Below, one piece after another: positions 1 through 7,783 of a stretch of DNA of 64,000 nt. The notes beneath the pieces were generated by a model. The model worked only from the letters and a program-made list of their open reading frames with translations, did no database searches and was not told where the DNA came from. This DNA comes from an uncultured Alcanivorax sp. (GTDB taxonomy: Bacteria; Pseudomonadota; Gammaproteobacteria; Pseudomonadales; Alcanivoracaceae). How positions within the stretch are numbered: the first letter of the stretch is position 1; each line of letters begins with the position of its first letter. The stretch covers positions 124,001-188,000 of the forward strand of contig NZ_CAMYIV010000009.1 of the NCBI RefSeq assembly GCF_947258575.1. The letters are read 5' to 3'. A program made the translations under genes and the position numbers.

Positions 1-1
1 C

Positions 2-343
2 GACCACAACCCACTCACGGAAATGCAGCAACCCGAGCTGGAAATGGCCAACGACAAAGGCAGCTGGACCATTGTCAGCGAACAGGGCGTGGTGCAAGAA
101 AATGGCGACCTGATTGTCTTCTCCGGCGACGTGACAGCCCGCAACCAGCAACAGAAAATCACCCTGGACACCCAGGAACTGCGCTTTCTCAGCGAGACCA
201 ACATCGCCAGCTCTCCCGGGGATGTTGACATAGAATTTGAATCCGGCAGGACCCGCGCGGGTGCGCTGGAGGCCGATCTCGACAAGGGCATACTGACCCT
301 TGAAAAAGGAGTAAAGAGTGAGTTTGACGCGCCGGCTTCTTAG
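2..343 (+). CDS. lptC: LptC, LPS export protein, 3' part only
   Basis: This is the C-terminal part of LptC, the bitopic inner-membrane protein that passes LPS from the LptBFG transporter to LptA. The window opens inside the gene, so the N-terminal membrane anchor is not visible. About 113 residues remain, beginning D-H-N-P-L-T-E. They have the OstA-like beta-strand character of the family, such as the stretch reading GDVTARNQQQKITLDTQEL. The stop codon lies 26 bp inside lptA, and the order lptC-lptA-lptB-rpoN is the classic one. Identity rests on this position together with the fold-type sequence. Confidence 0.88.
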   Translation, partial: DHNPLTEMQQPELEMANDKGSWTIVSEQGVVQENGDLIVFSGDVTARNQQQKITLDTQELRFLSETNIASSPGDVDIEFESGRTRAGALEADLDKGILTLEKGVKSEFDAPAS

Positions 344-884
344 AACCTGCACCATCGCCCTGGCTGTGACCCTGCCGGTGAGCGCAGTGGCCGCCCCAGC
401 ACAAATGCCGGTGTCCGTCACCGCCGACTCCGGACGTTTCGAACAGGACGCCGGCAGCGGGCTGTATCGCGGCAATGTGGAACTGATACAGGGCAAGCGG
501 AAACTGTTTGCCGATGAGATGCGCCTGTTTACCCGTGATGGCGAACTGATCCGCGTGGAAGCGTCCGGCACCCCGGTGCGCATGGAAGAAGGTGAGGACC
601 TGCAGGCCCACGCCAATAACCTGGTCTACGACATTCGCCAACGCACCCTGGTACTCACCGGCGATGCTTACATTGAACACCTGGGCAACACCTTTGAAGG
701 CGCCAAGGTGGAATACAGCCTGGATTCCAAGCGGGTAGACGCCAGCAGCGAAGGCGACAAACGGGTACGACTGGTGATCCCTGCCGAGAACCAGACGCCC
801 AAGGAAGACACCCCTGCGGACAACAATGCAAACGACGAGGCGCCCGTAGCGCCCTCCTCAGAGGCGGAGCCAAACACCCCATGA
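318..884 (+). CDS. lptA: LptA, periplasmic LPS-binding bridge protein
   Basis: LptA polymerises across the periplasm and carries LPS from LptC to the outer-membrane LptD/LptE complex. The 188-residue product has an N-terminal signal peptide: RR, then a hydrophobic stretch, then cleavage near AVAA-AP at about residue 26. An OstA/LptA domain follows (about 30-150), and the tail is acidic and Pro/Glu/Asn-rich (about 155-188), probably disordered. The start is GTG, with AAGGAG seven bases upstream at 305-310, and it overlaps the end of lptC. The stop overlaps the lptB start as ATGA, so translation of the three genes is probably coupled. Confidence 0.93.
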   Translation: MSLTRRLLRTCTIALAVTLPVSAVAAPAQMPVSVTADSGRFEQDAGSGLYRGNVELIQGKRKLFADEMRLFTRDGELIRVEASGTPVRMEEGEDLQAHANNLVYDIRQRTLVLTGDAYIEHLGNTFEGAKVEYSLDSKRVDASSEGDKRVRLVIPAENQTPKEDTPADNNANDEAPVAPSSEAEPNTP

Positions 885-1606
885 GCCATTTACGTGCCCA
901 CCACCTGGCAAAAAGCTACAAGGGTCGCCGGGTCATCGAAGATGTCTCCCTGGACGTGGAAGCCGGCCAGATCGTCGGCCTGCTCGGTCCCAATGGCGCC
1001 GGCAAGACCACCTGCTTCTACATGATTGTCGGACTGGTGGAAGCGGACGCCGGTCGGATCGACATCAACGAGGCGGATATCACCCATCTGCCCATGCATG
1101 GCCGCGCCCAGCGTGGCATCGGCTACTTGCCCCAGGAAGCCAGCATCTTCCGCCGCCTGACCGTGGAAGAGAACATCATGGCGATCCTGGAAACCCGCAA
1201 GGAGCTGAGCAAGGCGGAGCGTCACGAACGCATGGAAAGCCTGCTCAAGGAATTCCATATCACCCACATCCGTGATTCCCTGGGTATGAGCCTGTCCGGC
1301 GGTGAGCGGCGCCGGGCAGAAATCGCCCGCGGCCTGGCCACCGACCCGGATTTCATCCTGCTGGATGAACCCTTCGCCGGCGTGGACCCGATTTCCGTGA
1401 ACGACATCAAGGGCATCATCCGCCATCTGAAAGAGCGCGGCATCGGCGTACTGATCACCGACCACAACGTGCGCGAAACCCTGGATATCTGCGACACCGC
1501 CTACATCGTCAGCGCCGGCCATATCATCGCCTCCGGCGATGCGGACACCATTCTTGGCAACCAGCAGGTGCGGGATGTGTATCTGGGGGCCGATTTCAGG
1601 CTGTAA
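881..1606 (+). CDS. lptB: LptB, LPS export ABC-transporter ATPase
   Basis: This is the cytoplasmic ATPase of the LptBFG complex, which powers LPS extraction from the inner membrane. The 241-residue protein has Walker A GPNGAGKT at 36-43, the signature LSGGERRR near 139, Walker [13 protein letters not shown] near 160, and the switch histidine in [10 protein letters not shown]. Length is normal for the family. Its membrane partners lptF and lptG lie about 57 kb downstream in this same window (57371-59547), the usual split arrangement. It overlaps lptA by four bases. Confidence 0.97.
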   Translation: MSHLRAHHLAKSYKGRRVIEDVSLDVEAGQIVGLLGPNGAGKTTCFYMIVGLVEADAGRIDINEADITHLPMHGRAQRGIGYLPQEASIFRRLTVEENIMAILETRKELSKAERHERMESLLKEFHITHIRDSLGMSLSGGERRRAEIARGLATDPDFILLDEPFAGVDPISVNDIKGIIRHLKERGIGVLITDHNVRETLDICDTAYIVSAGHIIASGDADTILGNQQVRDVYLGADFRL

Positions 1607-1611
1607 AAGGC

Positions 1612-1768
1612 AGTAAATAGTTAATAGTGAACAGTTAACAGCTCGCGGCCGGGGCATGCACTATTTTTGAGCAAGCCGCCGCGCCCATAGCTTGTTCGCG
1701 ACGGAAAGGCTTGAAACACAGAAAACCTGCCCCGCGCGCTGTTAACTATTAACTGTTCACTGTTAACT
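1612..1768. repeat. Heptamer inverted-repeat element 1 (lptB-rpoN gap)
   Basis: The left arm at 1612-1639 consists of four 7-bp units of AGTTAAC type. The right arm at 1741-1768 consists of four units of the complementary GTTAACT type. A 101-bp GC-rich core without a credible gene separates them. The arms could pair to form a long stem. It is one of seven loci in the window that carry the same right arm. Confidence 0.9.
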
Positions 1769-1794
1769 ACCTTCCTCCTAGCACACAACCACCA

Positions 1795-1811
1795 TTGGCA
1801 CAAATATTGCT
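1795..1811 (+). promoter_or_regulatory. Sigma-54 (-24/-12) promoter for rpoN
   Basis: TGGCAC at 1796-1801, five bases, then TTGC at 1807-1810 is an exact match to the sigma-54 consensus with the correct GG-to-GC spacing. Transcription would start near 1822, about 47 bases before the rpoN ATG at 1869. It lies 27 bp after heptamer element 1. Sigma-54 promoters need an enhancer-binding activator, and no activator site was identified here. Confidence 0.65.
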
Positions 1812-1868
1812 TGCCTTATGCATAGGCTGTTATTCTCAGGTTTTGGGGATGACACCAGTCTGAGCAGT

Positions 1869-3335
1869 ATGAAGCCAAGCCTACAACTACAAATCGGCCA
1901 GCAGCTGACCATGACTCCGCAGCTGCAGCAGGCTATACGCCTCCTGCAGCTCTCCACGCTGGACCTGCGTCAAGAGATTCAGCAGGCCGTGGAAAGTAAT
2001 CCGTTGCTGGAGCTGGCCGATGATTTCGGTGACGAATCCCTGCCTGACGCTGACGAGGAACGTCAGGACGACCAGGAGCTGGATACCGAGCGTGACGATG
2101 CCCTGGAAGAGTTCGTGGATGACGAACCCGGCATCGAAACGGAATGGGACGATGTTTATTCCGGCCAGACCAGCAGCGCCTCCAGCGCCCTCCCCGACGA
2201 TGCCGACGACTGGCAGCAGCGCCATAGTGTGGCCGGCAATCTACAGGACCACCTGCTCTGGCAACTGAATCTGACCCCCATGAGCGATGTGGACCGCATT
2301 ATCGCCATGACCATCATCGAATCCCTGGACGATCGCGGCTACCTGACCGTCACCGTGGACGACATCGTGGCGATGATGAACGCCCAGGATGACCTGCTCA
2401 CCGAAGGTGACGAGCTGGAAGCCGATGAAGTCCTGGCTGTGCAGCACCGCCTGCAACAATTCGACCCGGTGGGAGTTGCCAGTCTGGATCTGGCCGACTG
2501 CCTGCGGGTGCAGCTGCGCCAACTGCCCACGGACACGCCCTTTCTGGACTATGCCCTGGCCCTGCTCGGGCATCTCGAGCTACTGGAAAAGCACGACTAC
2601 GCCGCCCTGCGCCGGGTACTGCAGATCAGCGAAGAAAACCTGCTGGACGCCCTCTCGCTGCTACGCACCCTGGACCCGGCTCCCGGCGAACAGATTGGGG
2701 AAAGCCAGGTGGATTACGCGGTGCCGGACGTGATCGTACGCCAGCACCAGGGGCGCTGGCAGGTCAGCCTGAACGAGGAGGTGCTGCCCAAGGTCAATTT
2801 GCAGCAGCAGTACGCCTCCATGGCCCGCAAGGCCGGTGGCGAGGATGGCCAGTACCTGCGCAACTGCGTGCAAGAAGCCAAGTGGTTCATCAAGAGCCTG
2901 CAAAGCCGCCACGACACCCTGCTGAAGGTGGCAACCCGCATCGTTGACGTTCAGCAGGACTTCTTCGACTATGGGGAAGAGGCCATGAAACCCCTGGTTC
3001 TGGCCGACATTGCCGACGCCGTCGAGATGCACGAATCGACCATCAGTCGGGTCACCAACCAGAAATACATGATGACACCCCGCGGCGTCTTTGAGTTGAA
3101 GTATTTCTTCTCCAGCCACGTGGGAACAGACGGCGGCGGTGAGTGTTCCTCCACCGCTATTCGTGCCATTATTAAGAAGCTGGTCGCTGCCGAGAATCCC
3201 CGCAAACCGCTCAGCGACAACAAGCTTGCAAGCTTGCTGAATGAGCAGGGAATCAATGTAGCGCGCCGGACAGTCGCCAAGTACCGTGAGGCGATGAGAA
3301 TACCGTCATCCAGCGCCCGCAAGCGTTTGGTGTAG
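1869..3335 (+). CDS. rpoN: RNA polymerase sigma-54 factor
   Basis: RpoN directs core RNA polymerase to -24/-12 promoters of nitrogen, motility and carbon-use genes. The 488-residue protein has the Gln/Leu-rich activator-binding region I at the N-terminus (MKPSLQLQIGQQL...). An acidic region II follows at about 55-115, then the core-binding domain, and the RpoN box ARRTVAKYRE lies close to the C-terminus. The in-frame ATG at 1818 was rejected because family proteins begin at MKPSLQL and because the sigma-54-type promoter would start transcription near 1822. Downstream hpf, ptsN, rapZ and ptsO form the conserved rpoN cluster. Confidence 0.97.
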   Translation: MKPSLQLQIGQQLTMTPQLQQAIRLLQLSTLDLRQEIQQAVESNPLLELADDFGDESLPDADEERQDDQELDTERDDALEEFVDDEPGIETEWDDVYSGQTSSASSALPDDADDWQQRHSVAGNLQDHLLWQLNLTPMSDVDRIIAMTIIESLDDRGYLTVTVDDIVAMMNAQDDLLTEGDELEADEVLAVQHRLQQFDPVGVASLDLADCLRVQLRQLPTDTPFLDYALALLGHLELLEKHDYAALRRVLQISEENLLDALSLLRTLDPAPGEQIGESQVDYAVPDVIVRQHQGRWQVSLNEEVLPKVNLQQQYASMARKAGGEDGQYLRNCVQEAKWFIKSLQSRHDTLLKVATRIVDVQQDFFDYGEEAMKPLVLADIADAVEMHESTISRVTNQKYMMTPRGVFELKYFFSSHVGTDGGGECSSTAIRAIIKKLVAAENPRKPLSDNKLASLLNEQGINVARRTVAKYREAMRIPSSSARKRLV

Positions 3336-3374
3336 GCGCCGGGACGGCCCAACGAGCAGGTAAAGGAGCCAGCC

Positions 3375-3677
3375 ATGCAAATTAATATCAGCGGTCATCA
3401 CCTGGAAATTACCGATGCTTTGCGAGCCTACGTAGGAGACAAATTCTCCCGTCTTGAACGGCATTTCGACCAGATTACCAGTGTCCAGGTGATCCTTTCC
3501 CCGGAACCCAAGACCCACAAGGCGGAATCCACTATCCATATTTCCGGGGCCGACGTCTTCGCCACCGCTGAAGCAGTCGACATGTACGCTGCCATCGACA
3601 AGCTGACGGACAAGCTCGACCGCCAGATCCTCAAACACAAGGAAAAGGCCGTCAGCCACAAGCACGGCGGCCACTGA
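3375..3677 (+). CDS. hpf: Ribosome hibernation promoting factor, short form
   Basis: HPF binds the 30S subunit near the decoding centre in stationary phase and, with RMF, promotes inactive 100S ribosomes. The 100-residue protein is a single HPF/RaiA beta-alpha-beta-beta-beta-alpha domain (MQINISGHHLEIT..., YAAIDKLTDKLDRQILKHKEK). It lacks the C-terminal dimerisation domain of long HPF, as expected for gammaproteobacteria. A strong ribosome-binding site AAAGGAG lies at 3362-3368. The gene follows rpoN by 39 bp and precedes ptsN by 16 bp, so it is probably co-transcribed. Confidence 0.95.
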   Translation: MQINISGHHLEITDALRAYVGDKFSRLERHFDQITSVQVILSPEPKTHKAESTIHISGADVFATAEAVDMYAAIDKLTDKLDRQILKHKEKAVSHKHGGH

Positions 3678-3693
3678 ACCCAAAGCGACAATT

Positions 3694-4167
3694 ATGCGAG
3701 TTCGCGAACTACTCACCGAAGCACGCACCCATAGCGAGGTGCAGGCCAGCAGCAAGAAACAGCTGCTGGACCAGGTTGCGCAGCTGGCCGCGGCCGGCTG
3801 CGACAGCCTCAACGAACAGGAGGTCTTCGACGCCCTGGTAGCCCGGGAAAAGCTGGGCTCCACGGGCATCGGTGAAGGCATCGCCATTCCTCACTGTCGT
3901 CTTGGTCACTGCCAGCAACCCATCGGGCTGCTGCTGAAACTCTCTACCCCCATCGATTTTGACGCCGTTGACGGTCGCCCGGTAGATCTGGTTTTTGTAC
4001 TGCTGGTTCCCCAGGAAAACCCGGAACAGCACCTGAAAACCCTCAGCCACCTGGCGTCCCTGTTCAACGACGACGATTACCGTGCCGAGCTGCGATTGAG
4101 CAAGAACGACCACCACCTTTATCACACCGCCGTGGAATCCGAAGCGGAGCTGCGACTGGCATCATGA
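3694..4167 (+). CDS. ptsN: PTS IIA-like nitrogen-regulatory protein EIIA(Ntr)
   Basis: EIIA(Ntr) is the terminal phospho-acceptor of the nitrogen PTS and regulates potassium transport and other targets through its phosphorylation state rather than by sugar transport. The 157-residue protein is one PTS_EIIA type-2 domain. The phospho-accepting histidine is H67 in the motif GIAIPHCR. Its donor NPr is encoded two genes downstream (ptsO). The first enzyme, PtsP, is not in the window. A 97-bp gap with degenerate GCGTGC-like heptamers (4168-4264) separates it from rapZ. Confidence 0.95.
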   Translation: MRVRELLTEARTHSEVQASSKKQLLDQVAQLAAAGCDSLNEQEVFDALVAREKLGSTGIGEGIAIPHCRLGHCQQPIGLLLKLSTPIDFDAVDGRPVDLVFVLLVPQENPEQHLKTLSHLASLFNDDDYRAELRLSKNDHHLYHTAVESEAELRLAS

Positions 4168-4264
4168 AGGAACGCAACACGCTTTCAGGCATCACCCGGG
4201 ACATCCCCTCGTCTATCCATTTTGCGTGCCAACGTGCTGCAAATAGCGTGCAAGCGGTGCAACC

Positions 4265-5116
4265 ATGAAACTCACCATCATCAGCGGCCGATCCGGCTCG
4301 GGGAAAACCACCGCCCTGCAAGCCATGGAAGACCAGAACTACTACTGCGTCGACAACCTGCCGGTGGGCATGCTCCCGACACTTGCGGAACAGCTTGACC
4401 AGGGCGAGCTCCCCATAGAGCGAGCGGCAGTAGGCATTGATGCGCGCAACCTGCCCACCCAGTTACTGGCTTTTGACGCCATCCTGGATGCACTGCACCA
4501 GCAGCAGGTAAAGACCGAAATTATTTATCTGGATGCGGACGACAACACTCTGCTCAAGCGCTTCAGCGCCACCCGCCGGCGACACCCGCTGGGCGCCCAG
4601 CAAGGCTCCGTGGAAGCAGCCATCCAGCATGAGCGGGAATTGCTGTCCAATATCCGCCTGCGCGCCGACCTGGTGATCGACACCAGCAACTATGACGTTC
4701 ACAGCCTGCGTAACCTGATGCGCGAACGGGTAGCCAATCGCAGCGCCGCCCTGTCCCTGCAGCTGGAATCCTTCGGTTTCAAGAACGGCCTGCCCAACGA
4801 TGCCGACCTGGTGTTTGACGTGCGGGTGCTGCCCAACCCGCACTGGCGGGCCGACCTGCGGCCCTTTACCGGCCGCGATGACGCCATTATCGATTTCCTC
4901 CAGCAGCACCAGGCCAGCCACGACATGCTTGAAGATATTCATCATTTCGTAAAACGCTGGCTGCCGGCGTTTGCTGACAGCGATCGCAGCTATGTGACTG
5001 TCGCCATTGGCTGCACTGGCGGCCGCCATCGTTCGGTATTCATTACCGAACAACTGGCAAAACGGCTACGCGATGAGGGCACCACCCTTCAGGTCCGCCA
5101 CCGCGAACTGGATTAA
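4265..5116 (+). CDS. rapZ: RNase adapter protein RapZ
   Basis: RapZ is an RNA-binding adapter. In E. coli it recruits RNase E to the small RNA GlmZ and so controls glucosamine-6-phosphate synthase. The 283-residue protein has a P-loop near the N-terminus (GRSGSGKT, 8-15), the family motif CDNLPVGML, and the C-terminal CTGGRHRSV motif that forms the nucleotide/phosphate-binding part of the RNA-binding domain. Length matches the family. It is followed after 8 bp by ptsO, the usual order. Whether the GlmZ/GlmY circuit exists in this organism cannot be told from the window. Confidence 0.94.
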   Translation: MKLTIISGRSGSGKTTALQAMEDQNYYCVDNLPVGMLPTLAEQLDQGELPIERAAVGIDARNLPTQLLAFDAILDALHQQQVKTEIIYLDADDNTLLKRFSATRRRHPLGAQQGSVEAAIQHERELLSNIRLRADLVIDTSNYDVHSLRNLMRERVANRSAALSLQLESFGFKNGLPNDADLVFDVRVLPNPHWRADLRPFTGRDDAIIDFLQQHQASHDMLEDIHHFVKRWLPAFADSDRSYVTVAIGCTGGRHRSVFITEQLAKRLRDEGTTLQVRHRELD

Positions 5117-5124
5117 GCCACTCA

Positions 5125-5394
5125 ATGATCGAAAAACAACTGGATATCATCAACAAGCTTGGCCTGCATGCCCGTGCTGCCGCCAAGGTGGTCAGCGTGG
5201 CCTCCCGCTATGAAAGCCGCATTCATGTGATTCACAACGGCAGCCCCATCGACGCCAAAAGCATCATGGGGCTGCTCATGCTTGGCGCCGCCAAGGGCAC
5301 CAGCGTCACCTTTCAGGTTGACGGCAACGATGAAACCGCCGCCATGGAAGAACTCACCGATCTGTTCGCCCGCCGCTTTGATGAAGAAGAATGA
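5125..5394 (+). CDS. ptsO: Phosphocarrier protein NPr (HPr-like)
   Basis: NPr relays phosphate from EI(Ntr) to EIIA(Ntr) in the nitrogen PTS. The 89-residue HPr-fold protein has the phosphorylated histidine at H15 in LGLHARAAAK and a conserved serine at S46 in KSIMGLLMLGA. It lies 8 bp after rapZ, which places carrier and acceptor in one operon with rpoN. Heptamer element 2 begins four bases after the stop codon, so the operon probably ends there. The alternative symbol is npr. Confidence 0.94.
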   Translation: MIEKQLDIINKLGLHARAAAKVVSVASRYESRIHVIHNGSPIDAKSIMGLLMLGAAKGTSVTFQVDGNDETAAMEELTDLFARRFDEEE

Positions 5395-5398
5395 AAAC

Positions 5399-5540
5399 AG
5401 TTAAAAGTTAACAGCGAATAGTGAACAGCTAAAAAATCAAGTACCACATGCCCCGAAGGGCTGTTACTGTTGGTTTATCCAAGTCCGAGCAGCAGCACAC
5501 ATTGTTCCCGCTGTTAACTATTCACTGTTAACTGTTAACT
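5399..5540. repeat. Heptamer inverted-repeat element 2 (ptsO-mgtE gap)
   Basis: The left arm at 5399-5433 has five units (AGTTAAA, AGTTAAC, AGCGAAT, AGTGAAC, AGCTAAA). The right arm at 5513-5540 has four GTTAACT-type units. The 79-bp core contains a small hairpin with a CGAA loop. The right arm ends nine bases before the mgtE start codon, so it occupies the place where a ribosome-binding site and leader would normally be. Confidence 0.9.
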
Positions 5541-5549
5541 GATTCTTCG

Positions 5550-6914
5550 ATGCCCGCTGATACCAGCCGTAGCCAACAGCACCACAAAATCATCAACCGC
5601 GCCTTGTCCAGCGGCACCTACACCCAGGTCCGTCAGCTGTTCAATAATCTGCCCGGTGCTGAAGCGGCGCATTTGCTGGAATCCTTCCCTCCCCGGGAAC
5701 GGGAAATTCTCTGGCAACTGCTGAGCAAGGACCAGGAAAGCGAAGTCCTCCAGTATCTGGGCGAGGAAGTGCGGGTTGAACTGCTGCGCAACCTGAGCAC
5801 CGACGAGCTGGTCTCGCTGGTGGAAGAGCTGGACACCGATGACCTGGCCGACCTGTTACAGGAATTGCCGGACCACGTCACCAGCCAGGTCATGGCCAGC
5901 CTGGACGCGCAGAACCGGGATCGGCTGGAACAGGTAATGAGTTACCCGGAGGATACCGCCGGGGGCCTGATGAACACGGATGTCATTACCATCCGCCCGG
6001 AAATCACCTTCGAGGTCGTGCAGCGCTATCTGCGCCGACGAGGCGAAATCCCTCGCACCACCGATAACCTGGCGGTGGTCAATCGCCGCAACCAGTTTAT
6101 CGGGCTGCTGCCGCTGACCAAGGTCCTGATCAGCGACCCCGGCACCACCGTGCGCGAGGCCATGATCACCGATACCGAATCCATCCCCGCCACCTTGCCC
6201 GCTCACGAAGTGGCCAAGATCTTCGAACGCCAGGATCTGGTAACCGCCCCGGTGGTGGACGAAGACGGCATGCTGGTGGGCCGGATTACCATTGATGACG
6301 TGGTAGACGTGATTATCGAGGAAGCCGACCACTCACTGATGAGCATGGCCGGTCTGGATGAAGACGAGGACACCTTCGGTTCCGTCTGGCAGACCGCTCG
6401 CCGCCGGGCCGTCTGGCTGGGCATCAACTTGCTGACTGCGCTGGCGGCTTCCGCCGTCATCGGACTGTTCGAAGCCACCCTGGAAAAAGTGGTGGCGCTG
6501 GCCATTCTCATGCCTATCGTTGCCAGCATGGGCGGTATCGCCGGCAGCCAGACCCTGACCCTGGTGATCCGCGCCATGGCATTGGGGCAGATCCAGTCGA
6601 GCAATACTCGCTATCTGCTGGTCAAGGAGCTGTCCGTGGGGGCATTGAACGGCGTGCTGTGGGCCACGGTGATCGGCATTACCGCCGCCCTGTGGTTCGA
6701 CGACCCCAGTATCGGCCTGGTCATCGCCGCCGCCATGATCATCAATCTGATCATGGCCGCCTGTGCCGGCGCCCTGCTGCCCATGATCATGAAAAAGATG
6801 GGCATCGACCCGGCCCTGGCGGGCTCCGTGGTGCTCACCACCATCACCGATATCGTGGGCTTCTTTGCCTTCCTGGGCCTGGCCACCGTGCTCTACGCCC
6901 ATCTGCTGGTCTGA
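5550..6914 (+). CDS. mgtE: Magnesium transporter/channel MgtE
   Basis: MgtE is a homodimeric Mg2+ channel gated by cytoplasmic Mg2+. The 454-residue protein has the acidic helical N domain (about 15-135), paired CBS domains (about 140-260, including VVDEDGMLVGRITIDDVVDVI), a connecting helix, and a C-terminal membrane domain with five hydrophobic segments (about 290-450). The start matches family alignments. No Shine-Dalgarno is visible because heptamer element 2 ends just upstream. A strong intrinsic terminator follows at 6920-6944. No magnesium riboswitch was recognised upstream. Confidence 0.95.
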   Translation: MPADTSRSQQHHKIINRALSSGTYTQVRQLFNNLPGAEAAHLLESFPPREREILWQLLSKDQESEVLQYLGEEVRVELLRNLSTDELVSLVEELDTDDLADLLQELPDHVTSQVMASLDAQNRDRLEQVMSYPEDTAGGLMNTDVITIRPEITFEVVQRYLRRRGEIPRTTDNLAVVNRRNQFIGLLPLTKVLISDPGTTVREAMITDTESIPATLPAHEVAKIFERQDLVTAPVVDEDGMLVGRITIDDVVDVIIEEADHSLMSMAGLDEDEDTFGSVWQTARRRAVWLGINLLTALAASAVIGLFEATLEKVVALAILMPIVASMGGIAGSQTLTLVIRAMALGQIQSSNTRYLLVKELSVGALNGVLWATVIGITAALWFDDPSIGLVIAAAMIINLIMAACAGALLPMIMKKMGIDPALAGSVVLTTITDIVGFFAFLGLATVLYAHLLV

Positions 6915-6919
6915 AAAAA

Positions 6920-6944
6920 AAGGCGCCATCGAGTGGCGCCTTTC
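6920..6944. terminator. Bidirectional intrinsic terminator after mgtE
   Basis: A 10-bp perfect stem, AAAGGCGCCA pairing with TGGCGCCTTT, has a 5-base loop, with an A-run on the left and T-rich sequence on the right. It can terminate mgtE rightward and the converging membrane-protein gene leftward. Confidence 0.85.
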
Positions 6945-6966
6945 TTGTCATGCTTTGCCGCAGAAT

Positions 6967-7722
6967 TTATTCCACAAAAATCTGCCGGAAAGACACGTAG
7001 TAGGCGCCGGCCAGAATCGGCATGACGAACAGCCAACCCAGCAGCAATGGCAAGGCAGCCACCAGCACGATCACCATGGTTACCAGCAGGTAAACGATCA
7101 AGGGAATCACGTTGCGGGTGAAGCCGCGCAGGCTCAGCTTCATGGCTTCGCCCACACCCTTGTTGCCCAGGAAGATCAACGGCACGGTGAAATAGAACAG
7201 ATAGACGAAGCCAAACATGGCCACCAGCCCCAACAGGCCAAGCACCACCATGGCCCCGGTGTTAGCGCCACCGCCGGCACCCAGTGCATAACCCAGCCCG
7301 CCAAAGACAATCCCGAGCAGCAGCATCACGCCGAGCTGAGCCAGTGCCATCAGAATCAGTGGGCCGGTTCGATCAGAAAACGCGGCGAACAGGTCGGCGA
7401 AGTCCGAGGTGCCCTCGGTTTCCATGCGATGGAAGATTTTCACGATCCCCGCGTATAGCAGAGGCGTCGCCAGAATCTGAGCGATCATGCCAAGCAACGG
7501 AATGATCTGGAACGCAGAGGTAATCAGCACGGTGACCACCAGGGCCCCCAGCACCACACCCCAGTGCCCCGGCAGCATCTTGTGACCACTGCTGATCCAG
7601 CCCAGTGCGTCCCCCGCACTGATCTTGCGCGGCTCGGCCAGAATGGTCAGCGGCTGCGCCGGCGGATTATTGTCGTCAACCAGCTCGGCCTGCGGCTGTT
7701 GATACGGATTGATTTCACTCAC
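6967..7722 (-). CDS. BPSS1780-like integral membrane protein
   Basis: The 251-residue protein has no established function. The first 40 residues are polar and begin SEINPYQQPQAEL, the NPYQ-type opening typical of the BPSS1780/DUF2189-like membrane family. About five hydrophobic segments follow (approximately 55-80, 120-145, 155-185, 205-230, 230-245), so it should be an inner-membrane protein with its N-terminus probably in the cytoplasm. The start is GTG with AAAGGAG upstream. It converges on mgtE and lies 61 bp downstream of pmbA, with which it may be co-transcribed. The family call is from sequence character only. Confidence 0.7.
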   Translation of the reverse strand: MSEINPYQQPQAELVDDNNPPAQPLTILAEPRKISAGDALGWISSGHKMLPGHWGVVLGALVVTVLITSAFQIIPLLGMIAQILATPLLYAGIVKIFHRMETEGTSDFADLFAAFSDRTGPLILMALAQLGVMLLLGIVFGGLGYALGAGGGANTGAMVVLGLLGLVAMFGFVYLFYFTVPLIFLGNKGVGEAMKLSLRGFTRNVIPLIVYLLVTMVIVLVAALPLLLGWLFVMPILAGAYYVSFRQIFVE

Positions 7723-7783
7723 GGTTTGCTCCTTTCCCGAAAAAAATTTTCATCCATTGAAAATGCCCGGATACAACGTATCG

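Noticed and set aside
1621-1803. Small minus-strand gene in the lptB-rpoN gap
   Set aside because: The frame is made largely of the heptamer arms and core and contains the repeated VNSE translation of the repeat. There is no ribosome-binding site.
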